Assembly: GCA_021778805.1 (NCBI GenBank)
Contig: JAJYBV010000016.1
Location: 1-48,187 of the forward strand
Direction of reading: 5' to 3'
Source: Chloroflexota bacterium
GTDB lineage: Bacteria > Chloroflexota > Ktedonobacteria > Ktedonobacterales > JACDGC01
Length of the DNA: 48,187 bases
Shown here one piece after another: positions 44,072 to 48,187 of this stretch; positions within the stretch are counted from its first letter, which is position 1; every line of letters begins with the position of its first letter. The notes below the pieces were generated by a model. It was not told the DNA's origin. It did not search any database and saw only the letters and a program-made list of their open reading frames with translations. A program made the translations under genes and the position numbers.

Positions 44072-46039
44072 ATGACTATTGATGTTAGTAAACATAATAT
44101 GCCAAAACCTAATTTGAAATCCGGTCATTTGCGCATCGAAAATATAACTTTCGGTGTTACTAAAGCGGTGCGCGAATTTCCAATTCCGGCCATTGCGATA
44201 TTTTTGCTGGTAATAAGCGGCGGTTTGTGGCTGGCCCGCCGCGGAGATTTAGCGCAATGGCCACTGCTTATCATCATTATCATTGGGGGCGCGCCATTGG
44301 TGTGGTCTTCGCTGAAGAGTATGTATAAGCGGGAATTTGGTGTTGATTTTATCGCGCTGATGGCGATAGCCGGTTCCTTGCTGTTACAGGAATATTTAGC
44401 CGGAGCCTTTGTCGTTTTAATGATGTCCGGAGGGTCTGCAATTGAAACGTTTGCGCTGCAGCGCGCGCGCAGTTCATTAACTGCGCTGGCAGAACGGGCG
44501 CCGCGCACTGCGCATATGATGAAAAATGATACGCTGGTAGATGTGCCGGCAGATTATGTTGAAGTGGGTATGATTGTTGTGCTGAAACCCGGTGAAGCTG
44601 CGCCGGTGGATGGCGAGATTATTGATGGTAGCTGTAATATTAGTGAGGCCGATATAACGGGTGAAGCGGTTCCGGTGAAAAAAACTGTTGGCGATCAAAT
44701 ACTTTCCGGCAGTGTGCTGCTGGATACAGTAATCTCGGTAAAAGCATTGAAGCGCAGCAGCGAAAGCAAATATGCGCAAATTGTTAAGCTGGTTGCAGAA
44801 GCTGAAAAACAGCGCGCGCCAATTCATCGCTTGGCGGATCGGTATAGCGTTTGGTTTACGTTGTTTACGGTTATTGCTGCGGCGTTAGCTTGGGGAATAT
44901 TTCGCGATGGAACATATGCGCTGGCGGTTTTGGTTGTTGCAACCCCCTGCCCGCTGATTTTAGCTACCCCAATAGCGATAATGGCCGGCGTAGACGCTGC
45001 CGCGCGCAAAAATATTATTGTGAAAAGCGGCGCTGCTATAGAGGGTTTAGGTGAAGTTTCGGTTGCTATATTTGACAAAACCGGAACTCTTACCGAAGGG
45101 AAGCCGCAAGTTACCGGCATTCTTTCTCTGGATAACAAGAATCGGCTGGTTGCGGCCGATCAGAAAGATCTGCAATATATTGCCTCTGTGGAACAATTTT
45201 CAGCGCATATTTTAGCGCGCGCCATTACCGGAAAAGCTAAGGAAACGCAACTGTCGCTGTATAGCGCCGAAAATTTTTATGAAGATTTTGGCAAAGGCGC
45301 CAGCGCTGATATTACAACGCCGGATGGTACAATTACCGTTGCTGTTGGCAGTAAAACATATATGGCTAATCGCGCAGTCTCTTTGCCGGATGCTTTGATG
45401 CTTCAGCGGGAAAAATTTACCGAAGATGGCGCAATTGCCAGTTTTTATGCGCTGAATGGCCGCGCTGCAGGGCTATTGATTCTTTCGGATGTAATTCGGC
45501 CGCAGGCGGCGCAATTAATACAGCGATTAAAGGCTTTGGGAATTCAGGAAACTGTTTTGCTCACCGGTGACGGCGAAACTGCGGCAAATAAAATTGGCGG
45601 ACTGGCGGGATTAGATAGAATAGCGGCAAAGTGCTTGCCGGAAGATAAAGTGCGAATTGTAGGAGAAATAGAGCGTTCCGGCAAACACGCCTTGATGGTT
45701 GGCGACGGCGTAAATGACGCGCCAGCGCTGGCTTCTGCAACTGTTGGAATGGCAATTGGCGCGGAAGGCTTAACAGCAGCTTCATCGGCCGCCGACGCAG
45801 TGCTGCTTTCTTCAGATATTACGCATATTGCGTTTGCCGTGCGGCAGGGAAAATGGTCTTTGCATATAGCCAAGCAGGGAATTTTTGTTGGAATGGGGTT
45901 AAGTGCGGTGGCAATGCTGTTTGCGGCGTTTGGCTTTATTGCGCCGCCGGTTGGAGCAATATTGCAGGAATGCATCGATGTTCTGGTTATTCTTAACGCA
46001 CTGCGCGCCAGAAATATTCCCGAGCAATTTATTCACTAG
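44072..46039 (+). CDS. P1B-like P-type ATPase without N-terminal metal-binding domain
   Basis: 655 residues; GGAA lies five bases before the ATG, with AAGGAG further up. Six to eight membrane spans. Actuator motif DITGEAVPV, transmembrane motif TPCPLILATPIAI (Cys293-Pro-Leu, so CPL in place of CPC/CPH/SPC), phosphorylation site DKTGTLTEGKP (Asp334) and the hinge MVGDGVNDAPALA (near 543). The nucleotide domain lacks the HP motif of ordinary heavy-metal pumps as far as I can see. There is no HMA or His-rich N-terminus. It pumps a cation out of the cytoplasm; the metal cannot be set from this motif. Confidence 0.92.
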   Translation: MTIDVSKHNMPKPNLKSGHLRIENITFGVTKAVREFPIPAIAIFLLVISGGLWLARRGDLAQWPLLIIIIIGGAPLVWSSLKSMYKREFGVDFIALMAIAGSLLLQEYLAGAFVVLMMSGGSAIETFALQRARSSLTALAERAPRTAHMMKNDTLVDVPADYVEVGMIVVLKPGEAAPVDGEIIDGSCNISEADITGEAVPVKKTVGDQILSGSVLLDTVISVKALKRSSESKYAQIVKLVAEAEKQRAPIHRLADRYSVWFTLFTVIAAALAWGIFRDGTYALAVLVVATPCPLILATPIAIMAGVDAAARKNIIVKSGAAIEGLGEVSVAIFDKTGTLTEGKPQVTGILSLDNKNRLVAADQKDLQYIASVEQFSAHILARAITGKAKETQLSLYSAENFYEDFGKGASADITTPDGTITVAVGSKTYMANRAVSLPDALMLQREKFTEDGAIASFYALNGRAAGLLILSDVIRPQAAQLIQRLKALGIQETVLLTGDGETAANKIGGLAGLDRIAAKCLPEDKVRIVGEIERSGKHALMVGDGVNDAPALASATVGMAIGAEGLTAASSAADAVLLSSDITHIAFAVRQGKWSLHIAKQGIFVGMGLSAVAMLFAAFGFIAPPVGAILQECIDVLVILNALRARNIPEQFIH

Positions 46040-46040
46040 A

Positions 46041-46149
46041 GACCTGAGCCTAAAAAAGAGATCAGTGGAAATAAGGGACACCAGCGGCCTCGTCAAGAGT
46101 CAAGCTGCCCTTGGCGCCCCCTGCTGTATGCGTTACGAATACTTAGGTC
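46041..46149. ncRNA. candidate structured RNA motif, copy B
   Basis: Second copy of the 15988-16091 sequence: CCTGAGCCTAAAAA, GGGACACCAGCGGCCTCGTC and TGCTGTATGCGT (46122-46133). Its ends GACCTGAG (46041) and CTTAGGTC (46142-46149) pair, while copy A pairs CCTG with CAGG, so base pairing is kept as the sequence changes. It lies between the ends of two convergent genes. Confidence 0.45.
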
Positions 46150-46176
46150 TATAAGACGTAACGGCGCGGCGGCAAA

Positions 46177-47298
46177 TTATTCTGCGGGGAGCAGTTCTTC
46201 GCAATGCAGATCATCAAACGCCATAAACGCTCGTTCCAGGTTATGCCACCAAACGCGCGGCGGCAATCCGCTTTCCCACTGCAAAAGCGGAGTAAACAGC
46301 CGCTTCAGTACGGAGTATCGATAGCTAAGCCAGCAATCATCCCAAGTATATTGCTGTACGCCATGGGTTAGCAGTGTTTCGTGGTAGCGCTGCAGCATTT
46401 CACGTTCCAGTTCATTTCGGCGATCCGGATACCACCCCAGTGCGATCATAAACGCAAGGTCATTTGTGGCGGAGTCGATGGTCCAAAATTCCCAATCAAT
46501 TAAAATAGTTCGATGTGTTTGCGGATCGATGGGATTTAAGAAATTCCAGCTATGCGCGTCGCCGTGCACCAGTGTAACCTGTCCGTCGCGCTGCTGAATC
46601 ATCAGGTCTGCGTAAAAATTCATGGCGCGCTGCAAATGGCTGCGCCGGTAGAGCGGCAATCGATCGCCCAATTCATCCATAAATTCCTGAAGTTTTGCTG
46701 CAAGAATACGTGCGCGTTTCTGGATGCGCACATCATTATACACTTTGCCGATAGTTTTACCCAGCCGAGGATCATTCCACCAAAAAGCGTGAAACTCTGC
46801 CAATGTGATGATATTTGCCAAACTTTGCTCTTTTGTTGGTGGCAACGGATGTTTTGCCTGCATATGCGAACGCGACAAATCATCCATAAGAATATGCAGT
46901 TTGCCCAATTCTGTATGATAGAACATATCATAGCAGCGGGGCACTGGCGGATTGTTCATTTCGGCTGCCACGCGCTGATAAAAATCATATTCTTTTTTGC
47001 TGAGGATGGCAAATTGGTCTTTGGGCGTATCGGGCAGGGTATATTTTAAAATTAAGTTACGCGGCGCGGTATTGGAGGCATTAGGAGTATATGTAAGGGT
47101 AAGGCGCAGCAGATTAGAAAGGTTGGTAGCTTTCCATTCCTCGATTTTTACCGAGCGAACGGATCCGCCAGACAATGCGCCGCTGCTGGTTAATTTTTCA
47201 GTTAACCAGCGCGGTGTTACCTGTTTTGATTGCGTTATAAGATATGAAGAAGACACGGGAGATGTTTTCTGTCGCAATAGCAGTTTGCTCCAAAACAT
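46177..47298 (-). CDS. aminoglycoside-phosphotransferase-fold (APH/choline-kinase-like) kinase
   Basis: 373 residues. Kinase-like fold with Brenner motif LVHGDAHSWNFL (His244, catalytic Asp246) and the metal-binding segment ILIDWEFW. The N-lobe has LILKYT as the probable ATP-binding lysine strand, and ILMDDLS is typical of the ecdysteroid-kinase-like/CHK group. The start ATG has no evident ribosome site. The substrate could be choline-like, a sugar or a small hydroxy compound; the name alone should not imply drug resistance. It ends convergently with the P-type ATPase, with motif copy B in between. Confidence 0.88.
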   Translation of the reverse strand: MFWSKLLLRQKTSPVSSSYLITQSKQVTPRWLTEKLTSSGALSGGSVRSVKIEEWKATNLSNLLRLTLTYTPNASNTAPRNLILKYTLPDTPKDQFAILSKKEYDFYQRVAAEMNNPPVPRCYDMFYHTELGKLHILMDDLSRSHMQAKHPLPPTKEQSLANIITLAEFHAFWWNDPRLGKTIGKVYNDVRIQKRARILAAKLQEFMDELGDRLPLYRRSHLQRAMNFYADLMIQQRDGQVTLVHGDAHSWNFLNPIDPQTHRTILIDWEFWTIDSATNDLAFMIALGWYPDRRNELEREMLQRYHETLLTHGVQQYTWDDCWLSYRYSVLKRLFTPLLQWESGLPPRVWWHNLERAFMAFDDLHCEELLPAE

Positions 47299-47396
47299 AA
47301 AAAATTAAAAATACCAAACTAAGATTGAGCTATGCGCTATCTCATCAGAAGTATTCTTAAAAAACACCGCGCGTATTAGAACTAACGGGAGTTGAA

Positions 47397-47837
47397 TTAT
47401 CCCAGTTCATAATCCGCTTCATCATCATCATCAATGAAACCTTCGGAGCCGCAAGATCCGGCGGATCCCCAACTTCCGGCAGATTCACTGACAAACAGCG
47501 CTTCATTGAGCGCAGTAATAACCAGTCCGGCAGCTTCTAAAAGCGAGGAAGGCTCACCATCTTCATCGATGAATTCGCCATTGGGTAAAAATCTGCCGAG
47601 GGTATAGCCATGCATATCGAGCAACAGTGACTGACGCTGAACAGCAACTTGTTTGCCGGTGGCGTTAAACACCGATCCATTATTATCAATGCTGCCTGCG
47701 AGCAGGCCGTTGCTGTTATACAGCAAGTTTTTTACAGAACTTCCGATTAAATGACCTTCGTGGTCAAAATACCTTACAGTATCGCCCTTGACACTGCGGT
47801 AACCGCGTTGTTTCAGCTGGTTCCGCAGGATTTTCAT
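47397..47837 (-). CDS. hypothetical small acidic protein
   Basis: 146 residues; AAGGGGGG upstream of the ATG is a strong ribosome site. The first 85 residues repeat short beta units (YFDHEGHLIGSS, LYNSNGLLAGSIDNNG, FLPNGEFIDEDGEP), in the style of G/D-rich strand repeats. The C-terminus is Ser/Gly-rich and ends in an acidic tail (DDDDEADYE). There is no signal peptide or membrane span. No family is recognised. It lies 30 bases from a CRISPR-like repeat, but nothing links the two functionally. Confidence 0.75.
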   Translation of the reverse strand: MKILRNQLKQRGYRSVKGDTVRYFDHEGHLIGSSVKNLLYNSNGLLAGSIDNNGSVFNATGKQVAVQRQSLLLDMHGYTLGRFLPNGEFIDEDGEPSSLLEAAGLVITALNEALFVSESAGSWGSAGSCGSEGFIDDDDEADYELG

Positions 47838-47866
47838 GCTATACCCCCCTTATTTGTTCGCCTGTA

Positions 47867-47950
47867 GTTTCAATCCTCACCAGCCCCGAAAGGCCGACGC
47901 TACTTATATCGATTATAACATATTATTCGTCATATGTTTCAATCCTCACC
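47867..47950. CRISPR. remnant CRISPR-like array: one full repeat, one spacer, one broken repeat
   Basis: A 37-base unit at 47867-47903 begins GTTTCAATCCTCACC and ends in GACGCTAC, with an inner GCC/GGC pairing. A 32-base spacer-like stretch follows, then GTTTCAATCCTCACC again at 47936-47950. The start-to-start distance is 69 bases, as in real arrays. The second repeat is lost after 15 bases, near a dispersed repeat. No cas genes are in the window. Confidence 0.55.
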
Positions 47951-47978
47951 GGTGGATATAACTTATGATCTTGGCGGC

Positions 47979-48187
47979 CGCACGGTACATATGGGGATAC
48001 GTAAGGGGCGGAAGCCCCTTGCGCGGGGATTGGGGTGTCCCCAAAATATTTTTATAAACAATCACCGCACGGTACATATGGGGATACGTAAGGGGCGGAA
48101 GCCCCTTACGCGGGGCTTGGGGTGTCCCCAAAATATTTTTTTATTTTATTTTCCGATGGGAAATATTGGTAGCCGGGCAGCAAGGGC
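47979..48187 (+). repeat. dispersed GC-rich repeat, tandem copies, cut by window edge
   Basis: Two adjoining units of about 80 bases (from 47985 and from about 48064) share CGGTACATATGGGGATACG, the aaggggcggaagcccc hairpin and ggggtgtccccaaaat. The second continues into the CGGGCAGCAAGGGC segment and runs off the window. Confidence 0.8.

Noticed and set aside
46177-47298. Antibiotic-resistance phosphotransferase
   Set aside because: The fold motif is shared by many kinases and the best local resemblance is to the choline/ecdysteroid-kinase-like group.

Overview
This window looks like a piece of a chromosome from a free-living bacterium, most likely a member of the Chloroflexota. That placement is an inference. 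It rests on the Thr/Ala-rich linker of the 4380-6095 protein, the pairing of an ECF-type sigma factor with a DUF5667 anti-sigma-like protein, a DUF5666 protein, a K+-independent type H+-pyrophosphatase, and many GC-rich dispersed repeats. I found no rRNA, tRNA, phage or intact insertion sequence.

Layout: (1) 121-3069 (-) is a polytopic O-antigen-ligase-like protein fused to an N,N-dimethylformamidase-large-subunit-like domain. (2) 4380-13716 (-) is an operon of three very large or low-complexity proteins of unknown function behind a promoter with a perfect inverted repeat. (3) 14480-14656 (-) is a 58-residue membrane protein with a near-consensus promoter. (4) 14809-16844 (-) holds an M24-fold protein that lacks most metal ligands, and a TetR regulator. 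(5) 17111-28094 is a coherent metabolic region: alpha/beta hydrolase, KAS III-like enzyme, acyl-CoA ligase and MaoC hydratase (+); 3-hydroxybutyrate dehydrogenase and a LIV-type ABC importer livHMGF (-); and the importer's binding protein (+). (6) 28801-30762 (+) holds two membrane proteins. (7) 31330-34125 (-) holds RidA and the H+-PPase with a structured leader. (8) 34665-38789 holds a pseudo-receiver/coiled-coil membrane protein and a divergent MocR / PPOX / EamA group. (9) 38821-43816 (-) holds a ClC channel/transporter, an anti-sigma/sigma pair and a DUF5666 protein. (10) 44072-47837 holds a P1B-like ATPase, an APH-fold kinase and a small acidic protein. (11) A CRISPR-like repeat remnant and dispersed repeats run to the right edge.

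The strongest connected story is region 5. A 16-bp operator, ATGAC-N6-GTCAT, occurs at 17068, 26707, 26747 and 26824, with a one-mismatch form at 18270. The sites sit on or just after predicted promoters of the hydrolase operon, livH and the binding-protein gene. The TetR gene at 16176-16844 is the obvious candidate repressor. The regulon would couple uptake of an unknown small acid to CoA activation, R-specific hydratase chemistry and 3-hydroxybutyrate oxidation. Between the ligase and MaoC genes a block of dispersed repeats is flanked by a 24-bp copy of the MaoC 5' coding sequence, suggesting that one operon was split.

Other items for follow-up are a two-copy 104-109 nt sequence with a covarying closing stem (15988 and 46041), a possible switch-like leader ahead of the pyrophosphatase gene, and the three-gene operon of giant proteins.
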